64,000 nucleotides of DNA from the NCBI RefSeq assembly GCF_006716125.1, contig NZ_VFOM01000002.1, forward strand, positions 186,001-250,000. Reading direction: 5' to 3'. Shown in pieces: positions 10,114 to 19,274 of this stretch; positions within the stretch are counted from its first letter, which is position 1, and each line of letters starts with the position of its first letter. This DNA comes from Homoserinimonas aerilata (GTDB taxonomy: Bacteria; Actinomycetota; Actinomycetes; Actinomycetales; Microbacteriaceae). Under the pieces are notes generated by a model, which saw nothing but the letters and a program-made list of their open reading frames with translations, made no database searches and was not told where the DNA came from. The translations under genes were made by a program, and so were the position numbers.

Positions 10114-11381
10114 GAGGCTCCTGCCGGGTCGAGGGGCACGCTCGCGCGCACCAGGTAGCCGCCGCGCGATCGCGGGCCCACCTCGAGGGTGCCGTCGACG
10201 GCGGCGAGGCGCTCCCGCATGCCGGTGTGACCGAGGCCGTGGCCGCCGGTTGCGAGTGAGCGGCCCACCCCGTCGTCGGTCACTTCAAGTTCGACGCGTC
10301 CTTCGAGGTAGCGCAGTCGCATGTCCGCACTGGCCCTCTCGCCCGCATGCTTTCGCACATTGGTGAGCGCTTCCTGCGCGACCCTGTAGAGGGTGAAACC
10401 GGCAAGGGGGGTTACAGGATGGGGTCGTCCGATGATCTGCAGAGTGACGGGGGTGCCGGCCGAGCGGCTCTGCTCCGCCAGCTCAGCCAGCTGCTCGATG
10501 CCGCGGGTCGAGGCTGACTCTTTCGGCGCATCCGGCGCATCCATTGCTCCGTCGCGCAGCGTCGTGAGGAGCTTGTGAAGCTCGTCGACGGCCGCCCGTG
10601 CGCTCTGCTCGATGAGGCCGAGCGATGCGGATGCCTGCTCAGGGTCGGTCGGAAGCACGCGCCGGGCGGCACCCGCCTGCACCCCCATCACGGAGACGTG
10701 GTGGGCGACGACGTCGTGCAGTTCACGGGCAATGGCCACCCGGTCGAGGGCAACCGCCTGCCGGGCGCTCACCTCGCGTGCGGCCGCCAGCTCAGCCGTA
10801 CGCGATTCGAGTTCAGTGCGGGAGCGAGCGGATGCCCACATGCGGTCACCGAAATAGTAGGCACCGCCGAAATACAGCACATTGGTCAGAAAGTTGATGA
10901 GCGCGAACGACGCGAACTGCGAGAAGATGCCCGAACGGGAGACGCCCGGCAGTAGCTCGGGGTCGCTGACGGTCACAAGCAGATTCGCGGTGACCCACAC
11001 GAACATGGCCACGATGATGACAATGCGCACGACCGTCGCCGTGCGGCGGCTGCGGCCCCACGCGCCGAGCGAATAGATGGCCATGAAGAGCGCGATCTGG
11101 CTGATCAGCATCTCCGGCACGGCGAACTGGCCCGTGACGAAGAACGCCAACGACACGACCACCGCGACGATCGCCGGAAAGCGGCGGCGGAAGGCGAGCG
11201 GAATCGTGAACCCGGCCACGGCGAGCATCGTCAGCCAGAGCGGCGCCGGGTCATCGTACCAGCCGATGCGCGCGTACAGCGCGACGGTGAAGACAGAGCC
11301 GACGACGAGCAGCAGGGCGCCCACCGCGTCACGCCGATAGCCGCTCCTGCCGGGGAGCGGGCGCACCCACGAATCGTTCAT
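10110..11381 (-). CDS. DesK-type sensor histidine kinase
   Basis: Membrane sensor kinase of 423 residues. Five or six N-terminal membrane segments are followed by a HisKA_3 dimerisation domain with phosphoacceptor His in AIARELHDVVAHHVSVM, and an HATPase domain with N-box EALTNVRKHA and G-box VTDDGVG and GGHGLGHTGMRERLAA. The ATG at 11381 has GGTGGGA upstream. The longer GTG-initiated frame adds a non-conserved tail and is not preferred. Its partner regulator overlaps it by four bases. Confidence 0.9.
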   Translation of the reverse strand: MNDSWVRPLPGRSGYRRDAVGALLLVVGSVFTVALYARIGWYDDPAPLWLTMLAVAGFTIPLAFRRRFPAIVAVVVSLAFFVTGQFAVPEMLISQIALFMAIYSLGAWGRSRRTATVVRIVIIVAMFVWVTANLLVTVSDPELLPGVSRSGIFSQFASFALINFLTNVLYFGGAYYFGDRMWASARSRTELESRTAELAAAREVSARQAVALDRVAIARELHDVVAHHVSVMGVQAGAARRVLPTDPEQASASLGLIEQSARAAVDELHKLLTTLRDGAMDAPDAPKESASTRGIEQLAELAEQSRSAGTPVTLQIIGRPHPVTPLAGFTLYRVAQEALTNVRKHAGERASADMRLRYLEGRVELEVTDDGVGRSLATGGHGLGHTGMRERLAAVDGTLEVGPRSRGGYLVRASVPLDPAGAS

Positions 11382-11441
11382 CGTCCCACCGTAGCGAGGC
11401 CGAGCCGCATGCCACATCCGCCGGGAGGCGGAACCGGCAGG

Positions 11442-12257
11442 CTACAGCGAGTGCTCGTCGAGCCAGCGCAGCAGCACCCGCGCGAACTCGTCGGGGTGTT
11501 CGACGCTCGGAAGGTGCGCCGAGTCGGGAAAACGGCATCCGTCTGCCCGCGGGATCGTCGACAGCAGGTACTCGTACTGGGCAAGCGCCTCACTGAGGTC
11601 GTGGTCGCCGACGACCACGAGGGTCGGCACTGTCACGTCGACGACGCGGTCGTAGGCGGGCGGCTCGAGCTGCATCGGCACGGGCCTATCGGATGCGCTC
11701 CGCAGGTTGGCCGCGTCGAGTTCGTAGGCGGTGCGCACGAACTGGGGGTCGAGCGTGCTCTCGTCGCGCCCGACGCCGATGCTCCACAGCTTCACCTCGA
11801 GGCGGCTGAGCTCCGCCCAGTCCTGGCGTTCGTAGGCGGCGTCGCAGAGGTCGATGGCCGCATCCTCTGCCTCGGTTAGTTCCACATCGGGGAACCCGCT
11901 CGGGCCGCCGCCGATGACGACGAGGCCGCTCACCCGCTGGGGTGTGTCGACGGCGAGGTCGATGGCGAGGCGGCCGCCGCGTGAGCATCCGATGATCGTG
12001 GCCCGGTCGACGCCCAGATGGTCGAGCAGGGCGAGCGCGTCGGCGCGCTCCGAGAACTCGACGTCGTCGCTCGTGGTCTGCCCGAAACCGCGCGAGTCGT
12101 AGCGGATGACGTGATGTGACGCCGCCAGCGCTGCCACCTGTGGGTCCCACATCCGCAGGTTCGCGATGCCCGCATGCACCAGCAGCAGGGCGGGGGCGGA
12201 TGCTTCGCCTTCGGTCTCGTAGTAGAGCGAGGCGCCGTTCAACTCCAGTCGCGACAT
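11442..12257 (-). CDS. Alpha/beta-fold hydrolase
   Basis: 271-residue single-domain hydrolase of the 3-oxoadipate enol-lactonase/haloperoxidase type. Visible features are an oxyanion strand LLLVHAGIANLRMWDP, a nucleophile elbow GCSRGGRLA, an acid region VVVGDHDLSE and a catalytic His in FPDSAHLPSVEHP. No signal peptide is present, so it is probably cytoplasmic. Its physiological ester or lactone substrate cannot be assigned; no beta-ketoadipate pathway genes flank it. Confidence 0.8.
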   Translation of the reverse strand: MSRLELNGASLYYETEGEASAPALLLVHAGIANLRMWDPQVAALAASHHVIRYDSRGFGQTTSDDVEFSERADALALLDHLGVDRATIIGCSRGGRLAIDLAVDTPQRVSGLVVIGGGPSGFPDVELTEAEDAAIDLCDAAYERQDWAELSRLEVKLWSIGVGRDESTLDPQFVRTAYELDAANLRSASDRPVPMQLEPPAYDRVVDVTVPTLVVVGDHDLSEALAQYEYLLSTIPRADGCRFPDSAHLPSVEHPDEFARVLLRWLDEHSL

Positions 12258-12315
12258 GCTTCGAGGCTATGCCTGCGGATGGCCGATGGCCAGAGCGGGG
12301 GCGATTCCGGTGTGG

Positions 12316-12954
12316 TCAGGCCTGCGGGATCCGGATGCCGCGCAGCCCGTCGACGGCCGCCAGCGCGCCGTCGAGATCGCGCGCCCGCAGCGCCTCCAGG
12401 AGGGCGCTCTGCCAGCCGGCGAGTTGCTCCAGATTGATGGCCTCCGGCAGGTGCAGGCTGCCGAGACGGATCATGTGCACGACCCCGGTGAGGGAACGCA
12501 GCAGCGCCTCATTGCGCGAGGCGGCGCGCAGCTCGGCATAGAAGTCGAAGTTCGCATCGGCGAGGCCCTGGAAGTCCTGCACGGGCAGTCTGCTCACGAA
12601 GGCGCGGTGGTGCTGCTCCATGCGCTCGATCATGTCGTCATCGACGCGCTGCACCGCCTCGCGCACGAGAGCGGAGCAGAGCGCCACCCACACGGCCATG
12701 GCGTCGATCGTCTGCCGGGGGCTGACCACGGCGACGCGGGTGAAGCGGTTTGCGGATGCCTCGACCACGCCGATATCGCGCAGGCGCTGCAGGGCCTCCC
12801 GCACGGGCGTGCGCGAGACGTCGAACTCCTCGGCGATGCGACCGTCGCTGAGCCGGTCGCCCGGTTGAAGGCTGCCGTCGTGGATGGAGGTGAGCAGATG
12901 GTCATAGACCATCCCGACCACGGGGCTGGAGGTCACGGGGGAGTCGACGGTCAC
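12316..12954 (-). CDS. GntR-family regulator, FCD type
   Basis: 212 residues: an N-terminal winged helix (DGRIAEEFDVSRTPVREALQ) and an all-helical FCD effector domain typical of FadR-like repressors responding to small organic acids. It starts at GTG 12954. It is encoded 32 bases downstream of the acetyl-CoA synthetase start on the opposite side of that gene's promoter region, same strand orientation as the hydrolase. It may regulate the neighbouring acs or hydrolase gene, but no clear operator was seen. Confidence 0.85.
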   Translation of the reverse strand: MTVDSPVTSSPVVGMVYDHLLTSIHDGSLQPGDRLSDGRIAEEFDVSRTPVREALQRLRDIGVVEASANRFTRVAVVSPRQTIDAMAVWVALCSALVREAVQRVDDDMIERMEQHHRAFVSRLPVQDFQGLADANFDFYAELRAASRNEALLRSLTGVVHMIRLGSLHLPEAINLEQLAGWQSALLEALRARDLDGALAAVDGLRGIRIPQA

Positions 12955-12986
12955 GCCCCTACTTTAGGGGCCGGAGCGACCAGCGC

Positions 12987-14993
12987 CTATATGCCGCGCA
13001 GGGAATCTCTGTCGGCGGCATCCAGGATCTCGGCGATACGTGCGGGCACGGAGGAGTCCTGCAGGCTCGTCACATCGCCCAGCTCGCGCCCGTCGATGAT
13101 GTCTCCGAGCAGTCGGCGCATGATCTTGCCCGACCGAGTCTTCGGCAGCTCGGCAACCACGATCACATCGCGCGGCTTCGCGATCGGGCCGATTTGCTTC
13201 GCAACATGCGCCCTCAGCAGGGTGGCGACGTCCTCCCCCTCCGCGAGGGCACGCGCGGGCACGACGAAGGCGACGATGGCCTCGCCTGTGCTCGCATCCG
13301 TTCCTCTCGTCACGCCAGCCTCACCGACGAGCGGATGCGCGACGAGCGACGACTCGATCTCGATCGTCGAGAGGCGGTGGCCGGACACATTGATGACGTC
13401 GTCGACGCGGCCGAGCACCCATATGTCGCCCTCGGCATCCGCCTTGGCCCCGTCGCCCGAGAAATAGTAGCCGCGGTCGGCGAAGCGCGCCCAGTAGGAG
13501 TCGAGATAGCGCTGCGCGTCGCCCCACACGGTTCTCGCCATGGCGGGCCAGGTGCCCTCGATGACGAGGTAGCCGCCCGCGCCGGGTGGCACGGGCTCAC
13601 CCGCGTCGTCGACAACATGGGTCGTGAGGGCGGGCAGGGCGCGGTTCGCCGAGCCTGGCTTGAGTGTCGAGACGCCCGGCAGCGGCGCCATGATGGCGGC
13701 ACCCGTCTCCGACTGCCACCAGGTGTCGACAATGGGGGCGATGCCGCCGCCGAGTTGCTCTCGAAACCACGTCCATGCCTCAGGATTGATGGCCTCGCCG
13801 ACCGAGCCGAGCAGTCGTATGCTCGACAGGTCATACGAGGCGGGCAGGCCGTCGGCGAACCACGTCATGTAGCTGCGGATGAGCGTCGGCGCCGTGTAAT
13901 AGGTGGTCACCCCGTAACGCTGGATGATCTCGAAGTGCCGGCCGGGCACCGGGGTGTCGGGTGTTCCCTCGTACAGCACCTGGGTGGTCGCGTTCGAGAG
14001 CGGACCGTACAGCGCGTATGTGTGGGCGGTCACCCACGCGAGGTCGGCCGTGCACCAGTAGACGTCGTCGGGTTTCGCATCGAAGATGGCCCAGTGCGTC
14101 CACGACGCCTGCGTGAGATAGCCGCCGCTCGTGTGCACGAGCCCCTTCGGGCGACCGGTCGTGCCCGAGGTGTAGATGATGAACAGCGGATGCTCGGAGT
14201 CGAAATCCTGCGCCTCATGCACAGCAGGCTGCCGGTCGACGATGTCATGCCACCAGACATCCCGTCCCTCCGTCCAGGGCACCTCGTCGCCTGTGCGGCG
14301 CACGACGAGCACATGCTCCAGGGTGGGCTGCCCTGCCGCAGCCTCGTCGGACTGTGCCTTCACCGACACCGCCCTGCCGCGCCGGAACTGCCCATCACTG
14401 GTCACGAGCAGCTTCGCGCCCGTGTCCTCGATGCGGAACCGGAGCGCCTCCGCGCTGAAACCGCCGAAGACGAGCGAGTGAACAGCGCCGACGCGCGCGA
14501 TCGCGAGCGTGATGATGGAGGTCTCCGGGATCACCGGCAGGTACACGACCACGCGGTCGCCGGGGCCTATGCCCAGCTCGGTGAGCGCGTTGGCGGCCTT
14601 CGACACCTCTTCCTGCAGCTGCCGGAACGTGTAGGCGCGGGTGTCGCCGCGCTCGCCCTCGAAGAAGTAGGCCACCTTGTCGCCGAGGCCCGCATCCACA
14701 TGCCTGTCGACGCAGTTGACGGCGACATTGAGCCTGCCGCCGAGAAACCAGCCCGCTTGCGGCGGTTCGAGTGAGCCATCCGGCTGCAGCGCCGGCTTCC
14801 AGGTGTGGGCCGTGTGCCAGGGCTGCGCCCAGTCGAGGCGGTGCGCAGCCCTCTCCCAGAAGGCGACAGGATCTGCGGATGCTTCGGCCCACGCATCCGG
14901 CCCCACATTCGCCGTCGCCGCGAACGCCTCGGGCGCCGGATGCCGGCGCGATTCGACGAGGAGTTCACGGATGGGGGCGGAAGAGAGCGTCAC
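12987..14993 (-). CDS. acs: AMP-forming acyl-CoA (acetyl-CoA) synthetase
   Basis: 668-residue ANL-superfamily enzyme activating acetate (or propionate) to the CoA thioester via acyl-AMP. Motifs seen are P-loop YTSGTTGRPKG, DTWWQSETGAAI, the YYFSGDGAKADAEG motif, and the C-terminal catalytic lysine motif PKTRSGKIMRRLL, which is the usual acetylation-controlled Lys. The N-terminal ACAS extension (FWERAAHRLDWAQPWHTAH) is present. It starts at GTG 14993. The length is slightly above E. coli Acs (652). Specificity among acetate, propionate and butyrate is not settled by the visible motifs. Confidence 0.88.
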   Translation of the reverse strand: MTLSSAPIRELLVESRRHPAPEAFAATANVGPDAWAEASADPVAFWERAAHRLDWAQPWHTAHTWKPALQPDGSLEPPQAGWFLGGRLNVAVNCVDRHVDAGLGDKVAYFFEGERGDTRAYTFRQLQEEVSKAANALTELGIGPGDRVVVYLPVIPETSIITLAIARVGAVHSLVFGGFSAEALRFRIEDTGAKLLVTSDGQFRRGRAVSVKAQSDEAAAGQPTLEHVLVVRRTGDEVPWTEGRDVWWHDIVDRQPAVHEAQDFDSEHPLFIIYTSGTTGRPKGLVHTSGGYLTQASWTHWAIFDAKPDDVYWCTADLAWVTAHTYALYGPLSNATTQVLYEGTPDTPVPGRHFEIIQRYGVTTYYTAPTLIRSYMTWFADGLPASYDLSSIRLLGSVGEAINPEAWTWFREQLGGGIAPIVDTWWQSETGAAIMAPLPGVSTLKPGSANRALPALTTHVVDDAGEPVPPGAGGYLVIEGTWPAMARTVWGDAQRYLDSYWARFADRGYYFSGDGAKADAEGDIWVLGRVDDVINVSGHRLSTIEIESSLVAHPLVGEAGVTRGTDASTGEAIVAFVVPARALAEGEDVATLLRAHVAKQIGPIAKPRDVIVVAELPKTRSGKIMRRLLGDIIDGRELGDVTSLQDSSVPARIAEILDAADRDSLRGI

Positions 14994-15066
14994 GCCCTCA
15001 ACGCTAGGCGGAGGGCTCGCCGGCCCCGAATCGCGCCGTCACGTTACGCAACATCGCCCTGCGGCG

Positions 15067-15123
15067 CGAGAGTACCCAAAGTGCACGATCTGGGCCGAAA
15101 AGCGAGCACTTTGCGTACTCTCG
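15067..15123. repeat. 57-bp intergenic palindrome, family A copy 1
   Basis: Begins CGAGAGTAC and ends GTACTCTCG, with an inner arm CAAAGTGC/GCACTTTG. The total length is 57 bp, like the other family A copies. It lies between the tandem minus-strand APC permease and acs genes. This copy is the most divergent in its inner arms. Confidence 0.75.
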
Positions 15124-15156
15124 ATGGCTTCTCTCGGCGCGAGGAGGCCCGCTCGG

Positions 15157-16599
15157 CTACGAGAGGTCGACATGCCTGCGCACGCGGGCGACGATCGGCC
15201 CGAGCGCGAACGCGACCGCGAACAGTGCCAGGATGCCCCACGAGAACGGGCCGTAGCCCTCCTCCGCCACGAGCACCGGCAGGTTCTGCAGGATGATCAC
15301 GAAGAACGCGAGCAGCCCGAGCAGCCCGAGGCCCGGCGCCACGAGCGTCTTCCAGCGGCTGAGCTCGTGGTGCTCGCGTCGCAGCAGCACGATCACGGCG
15401 GTGCTCGTGATGACGAGGAGCAGCACAATGCCGACCGCCGAGATGCCGCCCAGCCAGGTGTAGAACTGGTTGATCGGGTCGAGCCCGAGCAGCACGGCGG
15501 CAATGACCAGCACGGCGACGACGGCCGAGGTGACAAGCGAGGCGAGCGCGGGCGAGCCGTGCTTCTGGTGCGGGCGCGAGAGCCGCTCGGCAAAGACGCC
15601 CTTCTTGGAGAGGGCGAAGACGTAGCGTGCCCCGATGTTATGGAACGACAGGATGCACGCGAACAGGCTTGTCACGAACAGCAACTGGATGATGTGCCCG
15701 CCGACGGAGCCGAGATACGCCTCCGTCGTGGTCGCCAGGATGCTGCCGGCGTTCTCGCCCGCGTTCGCGACGATGTCGCTCTCACCGTTGGCGGTGATGA
15801 GCACCCAGCTGGACAGCGTGTAGAAGACGCCGATGAGGATGAGCGAGATGTAGGTGGCGCGGGGGATCGTGCGCTCCGGGTTCTTCGCCTCGTCGCGGAA
15901 CACGGCGGTCGCCTCGAAGCCGATGAAGCTGAGGATGGCGAAAAGGATCGCGAAACCGGGCGCGCCCGACACGATCTCGGCCGGCGTGACGATGCCCGTC
16001 GAGAAGCCCTCAGGGCCTCCGCCCCCGAAGACGACCACGGCGTCGAGTACCAGCACGATGGCGACCTCGGCGATGAGGAGTACGCCGAGGATCTTGCCCG
16101 AGAGGTTGATGTTGAGGTAGCCGAGCGCAGACACGACGACGAACCCGACGATCGCGTAGACCCACCACGGCACAGCGGGCAGGCCGTAGCTCTGCAGGAG
16201 AGCGTCGAAGCCCGGGCCAAAGATGCCGAAGACACCGGCCTCGAGTGCCAGATATGACAGCAGCGCGGCGAACGCGGCACCGAGGCCTGCGCTACGGCCG
16301 AGACCCTTGTCGACATAGGCGAAGAAGGCGCCTGCCGACTTCACGAACGGGGTGGCCGTCGTGAACCCGACCGCGAACAGCAGCAGGACGGCGGTGACGA
16401 CGACGAAGGTGAACGGAAAACCGGCGCCGTTGCCGTTGGCGATGCCGAGCGGCACCGGCCCGCCGATGACGCCGAGCGGCGAAGCAGCCGCGACGACGAT
16501 GAAGACGATGCTGGCGACGCCGAGCGAACCGCGGAGGGTGCGCGACGGCACCGCGGCCGGTTCGGCGGCCTCGGGGACGACTGTTGTTGTCGATGACAT
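15157..16599 (-). CDS. APC-superfamily amino acid permease
   Basis: 480 residues with about twelve predicted membrane segments. The N-terminal signature GVASIVFIVVAAASPLGVIG and the sixth-helix region FIGFEATAVFRDEAKNPERT are typical of the amino acid/polyamine/organocation superfamily. It is encoded 90 bases downstream of two flavin-dependent monooxygenase-like genes on the same strand. It could therefore import a substrate for them, such as a sulfur-containing amine or amino acid. That link is contextual only. Confidence 0.85.
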   Translation of the reverse strand: MSSTTTVVPEAAEPAAVPSRTLRGSLGVASIVFIVVAAASPLGVIGGPVPLGIANGNGAGFPFTFVVVTAVLLLFAVGFTTATPFVKSAGAFFAYVDKGLGRSAGLGAAFAALLSYLALEAGVFGIFGPGFDALLQSYGLPAVPWWVYAIVGFVVVSALGYLNINLSGKILGVLLIAEVAIVLVLDAVVVFGGGGPEGFSTGIVTPAEIVSGAPGFAILFAILSFIGFEATAVFRDEAKNPERTIPRATYISLILIGVFYTLSSWVLITANGESDIVANAGENAGSILATTTEAYLGSVGGHIIQLLFVTSLFACILSFHNIGARYVFALSKKGVFAERLSRPHQKHGSPALASLVTSAVVAVLVIAAVLLGLDPINQFYTWLGGISAVGIVLLLVITSTAVIVLLRREHHELSRWKTLVAPGLGLLGLLAFFVIILQNLPVLVAEEGYGPFSWGILALFAVAFALGPIVARVRRHVDLS

Positions 16600-16689
16600 G
16601 GTGGGTGGTCCGTTCGGAACGAAGAGAAGAAGGGCAGGTGGAGAAAAAGTAGCGGCGCCCCGGCTGCTGCGGCGCTTCGTGACCTTTTA

Positions 16690-17895
16690 TTACCGGGCGG
16701 ACTTCTGAGCATCCGGTGCCGGCGGCACGCCGATCGCCCACTCATACGGCGGCTCCGCGTCGTTGACGAGGTGGTCGCCGATGATGCGCGCCTTGAATGC
16801 GACAGGGTTGTGCGAGCCGACCGTGCGGGCGTTGCGCCAGTGCCGGTCGAGGGCGAGGCCAGTCGAGGTGGCGGATGCGCCGAGCGCGTCGAAAAGGCTG
16901 GTCGCGGCCCTCAGCGACAGCTCGGCGACGATTGCCTGCGCTCGTGCGGACGCGATCTCCGCCTCGCGCCTGCTCGCCGCCCGCTCCTCCGGGGTGCGGG
17001 CCTCATAGGCGAGCTGCAGTTCCTCTGCGGCCCGCAGCACGACGGCCTCCGCAGCAAAGGCGTCTGCCGAGATTCGGCCCACGATCTCGAGCACCTGCGG
17101 GTCGTGGCGCGTCTGGGCGGCGTTACCGTGGCTGAACGAGCGCGCCCGCGTGGCCACCTGGTGCACGGCATCCGACTCCGCCGCCCGGGCGATGCCGGCC
17201 TGCACGGCGACGAGCACGAGCTGGTACAGCGATGTCTGGTACGAGAAGCGCTCCGCGAAGGGGTGCACATGCTCGGCCCGCACGGGGGCCGCGTCGAAGA
17301 CGGTCGTGCCGCTGCCGGTGAGCCGCTGCCCGAAGCCCGTCCAGTCGTCGCTCACGGTCACCGCATCCGTCGCCGTGCTCACAAGCGCTGCGACCTCTGT
17401 GCCGTCAGGGGCGAGGGCGGATGCGTCGATCCATTCTGCGAAGATACTGCCGGTCGAGTAGTACTTGCGCCCCGTGATGGTGAAGTCGTCGCCGGCGGCT
17501 GTCAACCGCGTGGTCGTGTCGCCGAGCGCGACGGAGCCGATCTCGGTGACGGCATTGCCGACGAGCTCACCCGAGGCGAAGCGGCGCAGCCACTCCTCGC
17601 GTTCGGAGGAGGCCGGCGCGCAGAGGCGATCTTCGACGAAGGCGAGATGCCCGCGCAGGGCCTGCGGCACATGCGGGTCGGCTGCGGCGAGCTCGACGAG
17701 CAGGCGGAACAGCTCCGGCAGGCTCGCCCCGTCGCCGCCGAACTCCCGCGGCACGCGAACCCCCGTGAAGCCGGACTGCTTGAGCCAGCCGATCTGCTCG
17801 AACGGAAGCACGCGGTCGAGCTCACGCTGCAGTGAACCCTCGGCGATACGCGCGAAGACCGGCCGGTACTTGGCCGCGAGCGCTGCGTAGCCCAT
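16690..17895 (-). CDS. Acyl-CoA dehydrogenase-fold flavoenzyme, SfnB/DszC-like (A)
   Basis: 401 residues with the acyl-CoA dehydrogenase fold: an N-terminal helical domain, a middle beta domain (GNAVTEIGSVALGDTTTRL, then FTITGRKYYSTGS), and a C-terminal helical domain ending in LDRHWRNARTVGSHNPVAFK. The last motif (RHWRNxRTxxxHNP) is characteristic of the DszC/SfnB branch. Members use reduced flavin and oxygen on sulfur compounds rather than dehydrogenating acyl-CoA. The ATG overlaps the stop of the upstream paralogue by one base, so the two are translationally coupled. The substrate is unknown. Confidence 0.82.
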   Translation of the reverse strand: MGYAALAAKYRPVFARIAEGSLQRELDRVLPFEQIGWLKQSGFTGVRVPREFGGDGASLPELFRLLVELAAADPHVPQALRGHLAFVEDRLCAPASSEREEWLRRFASGELVGNAVTEIGSVALGDTTTRLTAAGDDFTITGRKYYSTGSIFAEWIDASALAPDGTEVAALVSTATDAVTVSDDWTGFGQRLTGSGTTVFDAAPVRAEHVHPFAERFSYQTSLYQLVLVAVQAGIARAAESDAVHQVATRARSFSHGNAAQTRHDPQVLEIVGRISADAFAAEAVVLRAAEELQLAYEARTPEERAASRREAEIASARAQAIVAELSLRAATSLFDALGASATSTGLALDRHWRNARTVGSHNPVAFKARIIGDHLVNDAEPPYEWAIGVPPAPDAQKSAR

Positions 17896-19127
17896 CAGGT
17901 GTACAGCGACACGGGCTGAATCGTGCCGTTCAGGTAGTGGGCGCCGACCTCGATCTTCTTGTAGTCGACAGGGTCGTGCAGGCTGTGCGTACGGATGTCG
18001 CGCCAGTGCCGGTCGAGCCCGACCGCCGCCCTCGTCGAACTCGCACCGGTCGCCTCGAACACGCGACTCGAGACATCGAGGCCGACCTCTGTGGCAATGA
18101 CCTTGAGCTGGGCGACCGCGATCTCGAGGGCGGCGCGATCATCGGATGTCGTGGCCGCCCCGAGCGCGACTGCCTCGTCGTAGCGTCGGTTCAGTCGGTC
18201 GGCGAGAGCCTCCACGGCGACCGTGCGGGCCACAAGCTCGCCGAAGAGGCGATGTGTGACCGGGTCGTCGGAGTAGCGGTCGACGCCGCTGAGGAACCAG
18301 CTCCCCGGGCGTGCCCGGGTGAGCTCGCGCGCCTGGGCGAGCGCGCCCTCAGCGATGCCGAGGTAGATGTTGCCGAACAGCAGCTGCACGCCGGGGGTGA
18401 CGACCGAGGAGAAGGGCTCATCCTCGTCGACGCCGATGATGTCGTCGGGGCTGACCGCGACATCCGTGTACCGCACCGAGCCGCTCGCGCTGGCGCGGTA
18501 GCCCACGTTGTCCCAGTCGCCCGGGTGTTCGATGCCGGGTCGGTCGCCCTCGATCGCAAAGACCACGAGTCGGCCGTCGAGCGCACCGCCCTCAGCGACG
18601 GCGCCCGCGATGATGACATCGGCGACGGATGCCCCGGTCGCGAAGCGCTTGACGCCGCTCAGCCTGTAGCCGTCGCCGTCGGCGGTGAAAGCCAGGTCGG
18701 GGCTGACCGGGTTGAACGAGTCGCTCCAGACCCAGGAGCCCTCGGCGCTGCGGCGCAGCCACTCCGCCTGGCGGGCGGGGTCGGTGCCGTAGAACACGAC
18801 GCAGGCCTGGTTGAGGTAGTGGTAGCCGAGGATCTGGGCGATGGATGCGTCGGCGCGGGCCAGCACGCGCGCCACACCGAACGCGGTCTCCCAGTGGCCG
18901 CCGTGCCCGCCCGCCTGTGCGGGCACGAGCAGGTTCGCGAGTCCGCTCTCGCGTAGCAGCGCCAGCTGTTCGACGGGCGGGGTGTTCGCCCTGTCGCGGG
19001 CCACCGCATCCTTGGCCAGCTCGTCGGCGACGGACTGCGCCACCGCCAGCCAGCGCTCGGACTCGGCGGCGGAGGCGACGCCCGACCAGGGGCTTCGCGT
19101 GCGCGGTGGTGTCGTGGTGATGGTCAT
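17895..19127 (-). CDS. Acyl-CoA dehydrogenase-fold flavoenzyme, SfnB/DszC-like (B)
   Basis: 410-residue paralogue of the downstream enzyme. It has VWSDSFNPVSPDLAFTADGD and YRLSGVKRFATGASVADVI in the middle domain and the family end motif LDRHWRDIRTHSLHDPVDYK. It is the first gene of a minus-strand operon (this gene, paralogue A, APC permease) and faces the LLM monooxygenase gene across a 147-bp divergent region. Two acyl-CoA dehydrogenase-fold monooxygenases plus one DszA-class enzyme is the composition seen in sulfone/sulfide desulfurisation gene sets. I therefore infer a role in organosulfur scavenging. Confidence 0.82.
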   Translation of the reverse strand: MTITTTPPRTRSPWSGVASAAESERWLAVAQSVADELAKDAVARDRANTPPVEQLALLRESGLANLLVPAQAGGHGGHWETAFGVARVLARADASIAQILGYHYLNQACVVFYGTDPARQAEWLRRSAEGSWVWSDSFNPVSPDLAFTADGDGYRLSGVKRFATGASVADVIIAGAVAEGGALDGRLVVFAIEGDRPGIEHPGDWDNVGYRASASGSVRYTDVAVSPDDIIGVDEDEPFSSVVTPGVQLLFGNIYLGIAEGALAQARELTRARPGSWFLSGVDRYSDDPVTHRLFGELVARTVAVEALADRLNRRYDEAVALGAATTSDDRAALEIAVAQLKVIATEVGLDVSSRVFEATGASSTRAAVGLDRHWRDIRTHSLHDPVDYKKIEVGAHYLNGTIQPVSLYT

Positions 19128-19274
19128 TCGTCCTCATTCGGCTGGGGCATACGTGCACCAGATCATCGCCGCCCGCGGCGCGGCATCCGGGTTCATGACG
19201 AAATGTTGCTGCGCGCGTGGCGCTCCCGGGCGAGGCGGCGCACCATTGAGTGCCCCCGCGCGAAAGGTCTCCTC

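Noticed and set aside
13194..14774. 526-residue plus-strand open frame
   Set aside because: Antisense to acs, whose motifs are unambiguous.
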